The notes beneath the pieces are model-generated. The model had not been told where the DNA came from. It worked only from the letters and a program-made list of their open reading frames with translations, and ran no database searches. A stretch of DNA of 32,837 nucleotides, taken from positions 1 to 32,837 of the forward strand of contig CAMYJA010000019.1 in the NCBI GenBank assembly GCA_947258705.1. The letters are read 5' to 3'. The stretch is from an uncultured Hyphomicrobiaceae bacterium (lineage in GTDB: Bacteria; Pseudomonadota; Alphaproteobacteria; Rhizobiales; CAMYJA01). Shown here one piece after another: positions 16,416-24,429 of this stretch (within the stretch, counting starts at the first letter, position 1; every line of letters begins with the position of its first letter). A program made the translations under genes and the position numbers.

Positions 16416-16883
16416 ATGATTGACGCGACGGATCAAAAGATACTCGCCATCCTTCAAACTGACTGCACCACGCCGGTTGCGGAAATCGGCAAACGGATCG
16501 GTCTTTCCACGACACCGTGCTGGCGGCGGATTCAAAAGCTTGAAGAGACGGGGGTTATATTGAAACGGGTGGCAGTGCTCGATGCCGGGAAGGTCAATGC
16601 CGGCGTGACGGTGTTTGTATTTATCACGACCAGCAATCATTCAAAGACGTGGCTGGACCGGTTCCACGCAGTTGTTACGGAATTTCCAGAAATAGTCGAG
16701 CTTTACCGTATGAGCGGTCAGATCGACTATCTGATGCGCGTCGTTGTTTCAGATATCGCTGCCTATGATGATTTGTACAAGCGGCTCATCTCAAAAATAG
16801 AAATCAGCGATGTGAGCTCGACCTTCGCAATGGAGCAGATAAAATTCACGACGGCCGTTCCGCTTAATTTTATCGAGAAATAG
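16416..16883 (+). CDS. Lrp/AsnC family transcriptional regulator
   Basis: The 155-aa protein has the standard two-domain layout. An N-terminal winged helix-turn-helix (residues about 3-60; AEIGKRIGLSTTPCWRRIQKLEE in part) binds DNA. A C-terminal RAM/AsnC ligand-binding domain (about 65-150; VELYRMSGQIDYLMRVVV in part) senses amino acids or related effectors and mediates octamer formation. Such regulators usually control a neighbouring amino-acid gene and themselves. The nearest candidates are the divergent TIGR01244 gene and the 3-hydroxyisobutyrate dehydrogenase-family gene convergent downstream. The effector is unknown. Confidence 0.93.
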   Translation: MIDATDQKILAILQTDCTTPVAEIGKRIGLSTTPCWRRIQKLEETGVILKRVAVLDAGKVNAGVTVFVFITTSNHSKTWLDRFHAVVTEFPEIVELYRMSGQIDYLMRVVVSDIAAYDDLYKRLISKIEISDVSSTFAMEQIKFTTAVPLNFIEK

Positions 16884-16919
16884 CTTCCACCCGTAAGCAT
16901 GAACACCGCACGGATAAAT

Positions 16920-17795
16920 CTACTTTGCACGCCTCAAACGTTCAATAAGACTAGAGGTGTCCCACCGGCCGCCTCCCATATCCTGTAGCTCGCCATACCA
17001 GCCTTCGATTACCTCTGTCATTGGCAGCCGGGCGCCATTGCGCTTCGCCTCTTCCATACAGATGTTAAGGTCCTTGCACATCCAGTCGACGGCGAAGCCA
17101 AAATCGTACTCACCCGCTGCCATCGTCTCCCAGCGGTTTTCCATCTGCCATGATTGCGCCGCACCTTTGGAAATGGTCTCCATGACCAGGGGAATATCGA
17201 GACCGGCTTTCTCGGCAAAATTTATCCCCTCTGCAAGCGCCTCAATAAGTCCGGCGATGCAGATCTGATTAACCATTTTGGTAAGCTGTCCCGCACCCGC
17301 TTCTCCGATCAAGGAAATCTTCCGGGCATAATTCTCCATGATTGGTCGGGCGCGGTTAAAATCGCTCTCCGTGCCGCCGACCATGACCGTGAGCTGGCCG
17401 TTTTCCGCCCCCGCCTGTCCGCCTGAGACCGGTGCGTCGAGAAAGCCGGCCTGGCGGCTCCGCGCCGCTTCATTGAGTTCGCGGGCGACTTCGGCCGAAG
17501 CTGTCGTATGGTCTATAAAGAGCGCGCCCGGTTTCAGGTTGTGAAACGCGCCATCCGGACCGGTCGTAACATGACGCAAATCATCGTCATTGCCGACGCA
17601 GCTCAAAACGATATCGGCATCCCGCGCCGCATCCATGGGTGTAGCCGCGACCCGCCCGCCATTTGCCGCAACCCAGTCCGTAGCCTTCGATTGTGTGCGA
17701 TTATAGACGACGATTTCCTGCCCGCCCTTTTGCGCGATATGCCGGGCCATCGGCGTGCCCATGACCCCAAGTCCAATCCATGCAATTTTGCTCAA
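16920..17795 (-). CDS. 3-hydroxyisobutyrate dehydrogenase-family NAD(P)-dependent oxidoreductase
   Basis: The 291-aa beta-hydroxyacid dehydrogenase has an N-terminal Rossmann fold with the dinucleotide motif GLGVMGTPMA, the substrate motif DAPVSGGQAGA and the catalytic-lysine segment GQLTKMVNQI. Relatives oxidise 3-hydroxyisobutyrate (valine degradation) or reduce tartronate semialdehyde or glyoxylate/succinic semialdehyde; the sequence alone does not decide. TTG 17795 is chosen because AAGGA lies nine bases upstream and the protein then begins with the family-typical SKIAWIGLGVMG. A TTG at 17819 adds an unconserved leader. It is convergent with the Lrp-type gene. Confidence 0.9.
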   Translation of the reverse strand: MSKIAWIGLGVMGTPMARHIAQKGGQEIVVYNRTQSKATDWVAANGGRVAATPMDAARDADIVLSCVGNDDDLRHVTTGPDGAFHNLKPGALFIDHTTASAEVARELNEAARSRQAGFLDAPVSGGQAGAENGQLTVMVGGTESDFNRARPIMENYARKISLIGEAGAGQLTKMVNQICIAGLIEALAEGINFAEKAGLDIPLVMETISKGAAQSWQMENRWETMAAGEYDFGFAVDWMCKDLNICMEEAKRNGARLPMTEVIEGWYGELQDMGGGRWDTSSLIERLRRAK

Positions 17796-18116
17796 ATCAA
17801 TCCATCCTTGCCCTGTCAATCCAGTGCCGACAACTTTATGCGGCGCGATTTCGAAAGTGAACTACTAAATGGCCGATGCGGGATGGAGCGTGCAAAAAAT
17901 GGAGGGGCAGGCCGCCCACACTTGATAGTGTTGGTTTGATATGATGTCAGACTGAAATAGTGTCAGACTGAATTAGTGGCGGCTTGAGCGACTTGTGATT
18001 GTTCGCCGGCCAATTGAAAATCCACAGCCTTCATCTTCAATAACGGGCGATTAGAGGGGGGCGATGGGATCTTATTCAACAAGCCCACTTATGAAAAAGC
18101 GTTCAAAAAGGGCACA
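17796..18116. other. Gene-poor stretch between oxidoreductase and small ORFs
   Basis: No convincing protein gene occupies these 321 bases. They hold the oxidoreductase leader, a short 16-bp tandem duplication at 17945-17976 and a 19-codon plus-strand ORF at 18064-18123. That ORF has an unusually strong ribosome-binding-like AGAGGGGGGCG directly before ATG. Confidence 0.6.
17945..17976. repeat. 16-bp tandem duplication
   Basis: TGTCAGACTGAAATAG (17945-17960) is followed directly by TGTCAGACTGAATTAG (17961-17976), with one mismatch. It lies upstream of the oxidoreductase. It could be a duplicated regulator site or replication slippage. Confidence 0.7.
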
Positions 18117-18314
18117 TCAGTGAAAAAGACTATCTAAAATTTTTTCATCGGGCTGCGACATTGCGGCATCGTCGCCAATGAGGTCTGTTCCATCGTCTTC
18201 ATCGCGCATGCAGGCGCCAAGAAGTTCAAGGAGCGAAGCGTGCACGCGCCGTTCCGCCTCGAGTTTGGGCGGATTTTGCGCAAGAAACCTCAATATATCG
18301 CCATAGTCGGGCAT
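18117..18314 (-). CDS. Small hypothetical acidic protein
   Basis: This 65-aa ORF starts at ATG 18314, six bases after TAGGA. It is acidic, especially in the second half (MRDEDDGTDLIGDDAAM), with an amphipathic first half (DYGDILRFLAQNPPKLEAER). There are no membrane segments or cysteine motif. No family is recognised. The upstream in-frame extension to 18443 has a different, basic composition and is probably not translated. It may share its upstream region with the divergent WD40-caspase gene. Confidence 0.5.
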   Translation of the reverse strand: MPDYGDILRFLAQNPPKLEAERRVHASLLELLGACMRDEDDGTDLIGDDAAMSQPDEKILDSLFH

Positions 18315-18598
18315 CAAATTCCTACCTCGGTCGTTTCGCAAACAAGTTTCACGCAGCTCATTGCGCATGAGTGTGCAGGATCCTTTTGACCAAATTTTGT
18401 CATGAAACTTTTGGAAACGCGTTTTAGGGAATGGTTCTGGCAAAAGTCGAAGTGGATATGACTGGAATCTATTGGCAGAACAGGCCGAAAGGGATAGGCT
18501 TTTAAAATTAATGGGTGAAATCCGCTGCGTATCGCGGAGTGAAATTCACAAGGTGAGAAAGAGATTATAGGGCAAACTGTAACGCATAGAGGTATACG

Positions 18599-21592
18599 AT
18601 GCTGCATAGAGGATCTGACCGGGGCACAAGAACACAAGCAGATACAACACATTCCTGCATTGCTCTGAAATCAACGCACCGAAAGAGCTTTTGCCTGATG
18701 GTGGCAATGGCCGCGCTTTCGCTATTCATCCTGATCTCCGATTATGCACACGCGGGCAAACCTCCGCCCCAGGAACCGATCCTGCGAATCGAAGCCGGTA
18801 TGCACACCTCCGTTATCAATCGCGTTGGTGTGGACGCCAAATGCCAGACCGTAGTGACCGGCTCCGACGACAAAACCATACGCCTGTGGGCAATTCCAAA
18901 GCGCCGTGGCGACACACCACGTCTTTTACGCACCATGCGCCCGCCCGTCGGTCCGGGAAATAACGGCAAGGTCTATGCCGTCGCCCTGTCACCGGACGGC
19001 CGCTGGGTCGCGGCGGGTGGATGGGACCCGGATGACAGCGTCTACATATTCGAAGCCTCCACCGGCAAGCTCAAAAGGCGGCTTTCCGGTCTTGGCGACG
19101 TCATACTGCATCTGGTCTTTTCCAAAAATGGCGGATTGCTCGCGGCCACGCTCGGCGGTGGCAAGGGTGTTCGCATCTGGGATGCCAAAAACTGGCGCAT
19201 GGTCGGCTCAGACCGCAACTACAACAAACTGGATAGCTATGGCGCCGATTTCGATGCCAAGGGCCGCCTCTATACAATCGCTTATGACAATCGCATCAGG
19301 CGATACAGCACCGGTTTCCGCCTCGAACAAATATCCGACAAACTCGCGGTGAACCGGCCATTTTCAATATCGGTCAATCCCGTCAACAATCATCTGGCGG
19401 TCGGATTCCGCGACAAGCCCAAAGTCTATATCTATGACGGCTATTCCCTGAAAAGGACATTTGCCGCTGATACCGAAGATGTCAAAAACGGCGAGGTCTC
19501 GAGTGTGTCCTGGTCTGCCGATGGCAAACACCTGTTTGCGGGCGGCGAATACGACGTTGGCGGACGCAGCCAGGTACGTTTCTGGGATCAGGATGGTCGT
19601 GGAACCGGTAAAAACATCGCCGGCACCCGCGACACGATCATGCACATCGTTGCCTGTGGAAATAACGTATTGCTAAGCGGCGCCGACCCGGCTTTCGGAC
19701 TTGTTTCCACGCGTGGGGAAACGCTTTTCTGGCAGGACACAGTCAAGCCCGATCAACGTGGAAAGCGCTACGAACATTTCACTGTTTCTGACGACGGCAA
19801 GCGCGTACGTTTCGGATTGCGCGAGTGGAGCGGTGATGCGGTTATGTTCGACCTCACGAATGAACGTATCGAAGACGCGCCAAATCCAGCGCCGGGCCTG
19901 AACAAGGCCGATGTGAAAAGCCTCAAGATAGAGGGCTGGGTCAATTCGCGTAATCCCAGGCTCAACGGCAACAAGCTGAAAATCATGCGTTATGAAGTTG
20001 CCCGTTCGCTGGCAATCGCTCCCGACAAAAGGCATTTTGTGTTGGGGGCCGACTGGCGCATACGGGGCTATGAAGCTTCGGGCAAGGAGTTATGGGCGCA
20101 TCAGGTGCCCAGTGTCGTTTGGGGCGTGAATATTCCGAAATCGGGCAAGCTCGTCGTTGCAGCCTATGGCGATGGTACAATTCGCTGGCATCGACTGTCG
20201 GATGGCAAGGAATTGTTGGCTCTTTTCGTCCAGGCCGCGACAAGGCGCTGGGTCGCCTGGACGCCGACGGGCTATTACACAGCTTCGGAAGGGGGCGAGG
20301 ACCTGATTGGCTGGCACTTGAATCCCGCGACATGGAACAAGGAAGCCGTCTTCTATAAGGCTCACCGCTTTCGCAAGCGTTACTACCGTCCGGACATCAT
20401 TCATCAAATCCTTGAAACGCTTGATGAAGCCAAAGCCATAGACGCAGCCAACCAGCAATCCGGCCGGGGAGAGGAGTCGGATAAAATCCGCAATAGCCTT
20501 CCGCCATTGATCAAAATCGAGAGCCCGGTCAATGGCATGGGTTTTTCGGGAAAATTTATTGAGATTCAATACACCACATCCTCCCCCTCGGGACGTCCGG
20601 TGGACAAGGTTGATGTTCATCTCAACGGCCGCCCCCTGCCCCGGGCAAAGGGTCTCGTGCCCAAGCGAGAAGGCGGAAAAAAAACCACAACCAATTCCAT
20701 CAAGGTTGATCTGCCGCCGCGCGATGTGAGTATTCAGCTTTATGCGCGGTCGGGCAATCTGACAAGCGAACCCGCCCAGATTTCACTCAAATGGACCGGC
20801 AAAACGCGCGTGGCGACTCCCGACTATCTCAAGCCCAAGCTCTATGCGCTCGTGATCGGTGTAAGCGACTATCCGCACCCCGGTTTGAAGCTATCCTTCG
20901 CTCACAAGGATGCAATCGATTTTTCCAACGCGCTCAAGGCCCAGAGCGGTGGTCTCTATCGAGATGTAAAGGTCAGGTTGCTGACCAATGCAGAGGCCAC
21001 AAGGTCCAATATACTGGAAGGCTTGGGCTGGCTCGAAAGCGAGGTCACGGCACGCGATGTCGGTATCGTGTTCATGTCGGGTCACGGCAAAAGCGACCGC
21101 AAACGGCGCTTTTACTACCTTCCCTATGATGCAGTCATTGGCAAATTAAGATCGACGGCCGTGAAACAATCCGACATTCATGACGCCCTGGTCGGTCTGC
21201 CCGGTAAAGTGCTGATGTTCCTTGATGCATGTCACTCGGCCGATGGAATTGCGGCAGTGCGAACCAAAGGCACGGGTGGCACAGTCGATATGATCAATAT
21301 CATCAATGATCTGTCGAGCGCTGAAAACGGGCTCGTCATGTTTTCTTCATCCACCGGACGCGAGCTTTCGGTTGAAGCGGACATCTGGAAAAACGGTGCC
21401 TTCACCAAAGCAATCCTGGAAGGTTTTCAGGGGCGCGCAGACTATAATCGGGATCAGGCGATTTCCATAGCCGAACTCGAAGTATGGATATCGGACCGGG
21501 TCAAGGAGCTGACGGACAAGAAACAGCATCCTGTCGCCCGCCGCCCGGACACGGTACCGAATTTCCCCTTTGCCGTCTCCAAACCGAATTAG
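18599..21592 (+). CDS. Exported WD40-repeat / caspase-family (peptidase C14) fusion protein
   Basis: This 997-aa protein begins with an N-terminal signal or anchor sequence (hydrophobic core about residues 34-51, AHA cleavage-like site). A WD40-type propeller occupies residues about 65-560, with recurring units ending in IRLW, VYIF, VRIWD, VRFWD and RWH. An Ig-like domain lies at about 640-735. The C-terminal p20-like caspase domain spans about 745-990, with the catalytic dyad His829 (MSGHGKS) and Cys878 (DACHS). DAC as the lead-in to the cysteine is typical of bacterial caspase homologues. GAGG precedes the ATG by six bases. A rho-independent terminator lies 28 bp after the stop. Export would place the protease in the periplasm or outside, unlike most intracellular caspase-like effectors. 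Substrate and trigger are unknown; it stands alone as a transcription unit. Confidence 0.9.
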   Translation: MLHRGSDRGTRTQADTTHSCIALKSTHRKSFCLMVAMAALSLFILISDYAHAGKPPPQEPILRIEAGMHTSVINRVGVDAKCQTVVTGSDDKTIRLWAIPKRRGDTPRLLRTMRPPVGPGNNGKVYAVALSPDGRWVAAGGWDPDDSVYIFEASTGKLKRRLSGLGDVILHLVFSKNGGLLAATLGGGKGVRIWDAKNWRMVGSDRNYNKLDSYGADFDAKGRLYTIAYDNRIRRYSTGFRLEQISDKLAVNRPFSISVNPVNNHLAVGFRDKPKVYIYDGYSLKRTFAADTEDVKNGEVSSVSWSADGKHLFAGGEYDVGGRSQVRFWDQDGRGTGKNIAGTRDTIMHIVACGNNVLLSGADPAFGLVSTRGETLFWQDTVKPDQRGKRYEHFTVSDDGKRVRFGLREWSGDAVMFDLTNERIEDAPNPAPGLNKADVKSLKIEGWVNSRNPRLNGNKLKIMRYEVARSLAIAPDKRHFVLGADWRIRGYEASGKELWAHQVPSVVWGVNIPKSGKLVVAAYGDGTIRWHRLSDGKELLALFVQAATRRWVAWTPTGYYTASEGGEDLIGWHLNPATWNKEAVFYKAHRFRKRYYRPDIIHQILETLDEAKAIDAANQQSGRGEESDKIRNSLPPLIKIESPVNGMGFSGKFIEIQYTTSSPSGRPVDKVDVHLNGRPLPRAKGLVPKREGGKKTTTNSIKVDLPPRDVSIQLYARSGNLTSEPAQISLKWTGKTRVATPDYLKPKLYALVIGVSDYPHPGLKLSFAHKDAIDFSNALKAQSGGLYRDVKVRLLTNAEATRSNILEGLGWLESEVTARDVGIVFMSGHGKSDRKRRFYYLPYDAVIGKLRSTAVKQSDIHDALVGLPGKVLMFLDACHSADGIAAVRTKGTGGTVDMINIINDLSSAENGLVMFSSSTGRELSVEADIWKNGAFTKAILEGFQGRADYNRDQAISIAELEVWISDRVKELTDKKQHPVARRPDTVPNFPFAVSKPN

Positions 21593-21620
21593 GGATCAAG
21601 AAAAATAACCGCCGGACGAT

Positions 21621-21660
21621 AAAAGACCCGCCTCACATAAATTGTGAGACGGGCCTTTAT
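21621..21660 (+). terminator. Intrinsic terminator after WD40-caspase gene
   Basis: CCCGCCTCACA (21627-21637) pairs with TGTGAGACGGG (21643-21653), with one mismatch and a 5-nt loop, followed by CCTTTAT. AAAA precedes the left arm, so it may also serve the opposite strand, where a small ORF ends at 21702. Confidence 0.75.
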
Positions 21661-21701
21661 CAGGAGAGGGAGTAGAGACGGGTCAGGCAGTTAAGTTTGT
21701 A

Positions 21702-21908
21702 TTATTTGAGCAATCCAGTCCTGGCGAGATTGTCCCCTTGGTGCGAGAAATTCACAAGCGGACTGTGTGCTCTTTCGATGTCGAAAACCGAATGATCTTT
21801 TGCGAAGGTCAATGCCATCGATCCGGCGGCCGTGACGAAACAGGCCGCAACCCCCGCCCGGATATAGCAAAAGTTGCGTCTTTGGTTTTGATTTGGCGCT
21901 GGTGGCAT
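21702..21908 (-). CDS. Possible small single-pass membrane protein
   Basis: This 68-aa ORF has a basic N-terminus followed by one hydrophobic segment (residues about 15-34; AGVAACFVTAAGSMALTFA) and a polar tail, a common layout for small inner-membrane or exported proteins. The third-position GC pattern looks coding. No good ribosome-binding site precedes the ATG, and an overlapping frame is also open, so it is uncertain. It lies between the convergent terminator and an AT-rich intergenic region that could hold its promoter. Family unknown. Confidence 0.4.
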   Translation of the reverse strand: MPPAPNQNQRRNFCYIRAGVAACFVTAAGSMALTFAKDHSVFDIERAHSPLVNFSHQGDNLARTGLLK

Positions 21909-21918
21909 ATGCGATCAT

Positions 21919-22087
21919 TTCGTTTTCATCTCAGTAAAGTTCGTTATCAAAAACCTAACAAAAATTATACAAATTGTCACTGATATAGAAGTATTAACAT
22001 TAATAGGTAGGGTTTTATTAAATTTATAAACTGATTGTTTACAATTCATTTACCATAAAACCAAAGTATATATTCATACAACAAGTC
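21919..22087. other. AT-rich intergenic region
   Basis: This 169-bp stretch is far more AT-rich than its neighbours, with many A/T runs. It separates the 3' end of the TPP-enzyme gene from the small membrane ORF. It could hold a promoter for that ORF on the minus strand; no specific operator was recognised. Confidence 0.5.
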
Positions 22088-23692
22088 TCAAGGGTCGGTT
22101 TTTAGTTCAATCATTGCAAGACCATCATGATCAAGAGCCCGTTTGAAGGCTGGTCGAAAGTCAAGCGTTTCCTCGACGGTTTCTGCCATAGCGCCGAAAC
22201 TCATCGCTAGGCTTTTAAAGTCCGGATTGGCCAATCCCGTTCCGATCATGCGACCCGGAAAATTCTTCTCCTGCTGCGTTCGGATCGTACCGAGCTTGCC
22301 ATTGTTGACAACAATGACAACGATATCGAGCCCATATTGTTGCGCCGTCGCCATTTCCTGCACGGTCATCATCAGGCAGCCATCTCCGGCAAATGCGACC
22401 ACCTGCCTGCCCGGATGCTCGAGCTTGGCTGCAATCGCGGCTGGAAGTCCATAACCCATGGATCCCGCAATCGGAGCCAGCTGCGTGGCAAATCCCTTAT
22501 GCTGAAAGTAGCGGTGCAGCCAGTTTGTATAATTACCTGCACCGCTTGCAATGATCGCATCATCATCGAGTATGTCCGAGACGGCCTTTACGACCTGTTC
22601 AAGCCGGACCCTGCCTTGAGATGTAACCGGAACAATATATTCGAGATAATCAGCGCGTGCCGAGAGGCACCAGTCCGACCGCATTTCGGTATGGGATGGC
22701 TCAAGTCTGCTCAAGGCATTTGCCAGCGACGCAGATGAGCTGACAATCGGCAAATCCGCGCGACATATCCTGCCCGTCTCCTCGGGAGCCGGAGAGGCAT
22801 GAATCAGAAACTGTTCCGGCGCCGGAACAGTCAGGTGGGAAAAACCGCCGGTCGTAACCTCGTCCAGCCGGGGACCGAGTATGAATACAAGATCCGCCTC
22901 GCTTATGCGCTCGCCAAGTTTCGCATCGATATTACGGCCGAAATGACCGCAATAATTGTCATGACGATTGTCGAAATGACCCTGGCAGCGGAATGCAGCC
23001 CCCACCGGAATTTGAAACCGTTCAGAAAAACCTTCGATTTGAGTTTGTATGGTTTTGCTCCAGCCGCCCCCACCCACGATCATCAAAGGGCGGCTGGACT
23101 TGTTGAGGGCCGAGAGCATCAACTCAACATCAGCGTCAGACGCCTGTGCGTATGCCGGACGGGAGGCAGGGGCATCGTCGATCGCAAGCCGCTCATAAAG
23201 TATGTCTTCCGGCAGACCCAATACGACCGGTCCGGGTCGGCCTGAAAGCGACAGGTGATATGCACGAGAAATATATTCAGGAATTCGCGAAGCCTCGCCG
23301 ATGGTCGCAACCCATTTTGTCATCCCTCCAAAAAGGGACCGTGGATCGATTTCCTGGAACGCCTCCCGATCCGTTTGATCCCGCCGCTCAAGACCGACAA
23401 AACATAAAAGTGGCGTCATATCCTGTTTGGCCACAAATATGCCGGATGCGGCATTGGCGGCCCCTGGCCCCCGTGTTACGAACGCTACACCGGGCGCCCC
23501 CGTCAACTTTCCATGGGCCTCTGCCATCATCAAAGCCCCGCCCTCGTGACGGCAGACAATTGTTGCAATGCTACCGTGGTCGTAAAGACCGTCGAGAGCC
23601 GGCAAAAAGCTCTCGCCAGGCACGCAGAACACGCGCTCGCAGCCATTAACCGCGAGCTGATCGATTAATATCTGACCGCCATGTCTCATCAT
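22088..23692 (-). CDS. Thiamine-pyrophosphate-dependent acetolactate synthase-like enzyme
   Basis: The 534-aa protein has the three-domain layout of the acetolactate synthase / benzoylformate decarboxylase superfamily. The PYR domain carries catalytic Glu50 (VCRHEGGA). The middle domain has the GPVVLGLPEDI joint. The C-terminal PP domain has the TPP-magnesium motif running from GDGCLMM to VVNNGKLGT. It is slightly shorter than IlvB (about 570 aa) and has no IlvH-type small-subunit gene beside it, so a stand-alone 2-oxo-acid enzyme is as likely as a branched-chain synthase. The start has no obvious ribosome-binding site (ATG 23692 or 23689). It is divergent from the cytochrome genes. Confidence 0.88.
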   Translation of the reverse strand: MMRHGGQILIDQLAVNGCERVFCVPGESFLPALDGLYDHGSIATIVCRHEGGALMMAEAHGKLTGAPGVAFVTRGPGAANAASGIFVAKQDMTPLLCFVGLERRDQTDREAFQEIDPRSLFGGMTKWVATIGEASRIPEYISRAYHLSLSGRPGPVVLGLPEDILYERLAIDDAPASRPAYAQASDADVELMLSALNKSSRPLMIVGGGGWSKTIQTQIEGFSERFQIPVGAAFRCQGHFDNRHDNYCGHFGRNIDAKLGERISEADLVFILGPRLDEVTTGGFSHLTVPAPEQFLIHASPAPEETGRICRADLPIVSSSASLANALSRLEPSHTEMRSDWCLSARADYLEYIVPVTSQGRVRLEQVVKAVSDILDDDAIIASGAGNYTNWLHRYFQHKGFATQLAPIAGSMGYGLPAAIAAKLEHPGRQVVAFAGDGCLMMTVQEMATAQQYGLDIVVIVVNNGKLGTIRTQQEKNFPGRMIGTGLANPDFKSLAMSFGAMAETVEETLDFRPAFKRALDHDGLAMIELKTDP

Positions 23693-23949
23693 ACATTTGT
23701 GCAGTCATTCCCCGTTTCAGGCAATCCCGGACAAGGAATGTCGTTAAGAGATGAATGCGTTGGTCAAGCGTTCGCAAAAGCCTGTTAAAAACAGCTCGCA
23801 GAGTTGTGAAAACAGAACAATCACCAAAAACTGGCCTTTAAGAACGAATAAAAATAACATGTTGGACGTTTAGATAAGTTGTCGGGCTGATAATTTCTGC
23901 CCTGCAAGAAATGAGCAGCAACAGAGAATGCACAAGGGAGAAAAGTGCC
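23693..23949. promoter_or_regulatory. Divergent promoter region, TPP enzyme / cytochromes
   Basis: This 257-bp non-coding region must hold promoters for both divergent units. No clear sigma-70 or regulator consensus could be fixed by eye. The ribosome-binding site GGGAG for the cytochrome gene lies at its right end. Confidence 0.45.
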
Positions 23950-24405
23950 ATGAGCTTTAACCGATTGATGACAATGTTGATTTGCAGCTTGGTGTATACG
24001 GGGCTGATCACTCAAGCCGCCGCCGACCCGGTTGAAGATCGCCGGGCACTGATGAAAAAAACGGTGCTACCCAATACCAAGCTTTCAGGTGGCATGGCGC
24101 AGGGAAAAATACCCTTCGATGCCGCCAAGGCGGAAGCTGCGGCACGTGCCATAGCAAACGTGCCGAAAAAATTTGTGAAGCTCTTTCCCGAAGACAGCGC
24201 GGGTGATCCGGAGTCAGAAGCCAAGGATACGGTATGGAGCGATATGAAAGGCTTCCTGGCCGCAGCGGATAAACTGACCGTCAGCGCAACCGCCGCCGCG
24301 GATGCCGCTGCAAAAGGACCTGAAGCGTTCAAGGGAGCGTTCGTGAAAATGACGCAATCCTGCAAAGGCTGTCATGAAGTTTATCGACTGAAAAAAGAAC
24401 AATAA
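23950..24405 (+). CDS. Cytochrome c' family protein
   Basis: The 151-aa exported monohaem protein has a signal peptide (residues about 1-25, cleavage near QAAA-DP), a four-helix-bundle-like sequence and a C-terminal CKGCH haem site, the position typical of cytochrome c'. In this family the fifth ligand is that histidine and the sixth position is usually open, allowing NO or CO binding. Whether it retains a distal methionine is not obvious. ATG 23950 follows GGGAG by nine bases. It precedes a diheme cytochrome c by 24 bp, so the pair is almost certainly one operon for periplasmic electron transfer or NO protection. Confidence 0.9.
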   Translation: MSFNRLMTMLICSLVYTGLITQAAADPVEDRRALMKKTVLPNTKLSGGMAQGKIPFDAAKAEAAARAIANVPKKFVKLFPEDSAGDPESEAKDTVWSDMKGFLAAADKLTVSATAAADAAAKGPEAFKGAFVKMTQSCKGCHEVYRLKKEQ

Positions 24406-24429
24406 TTTTCTGTCACGAGGGATGGTCGA

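Noticed and set aside
18599-21592. WD40-caspase gene as part of a known multi-gene defence system
   Set aside because: No nuclease, toxin or sensor partner gene adjoins it in the same operon; it has its own terminator and stands alone.
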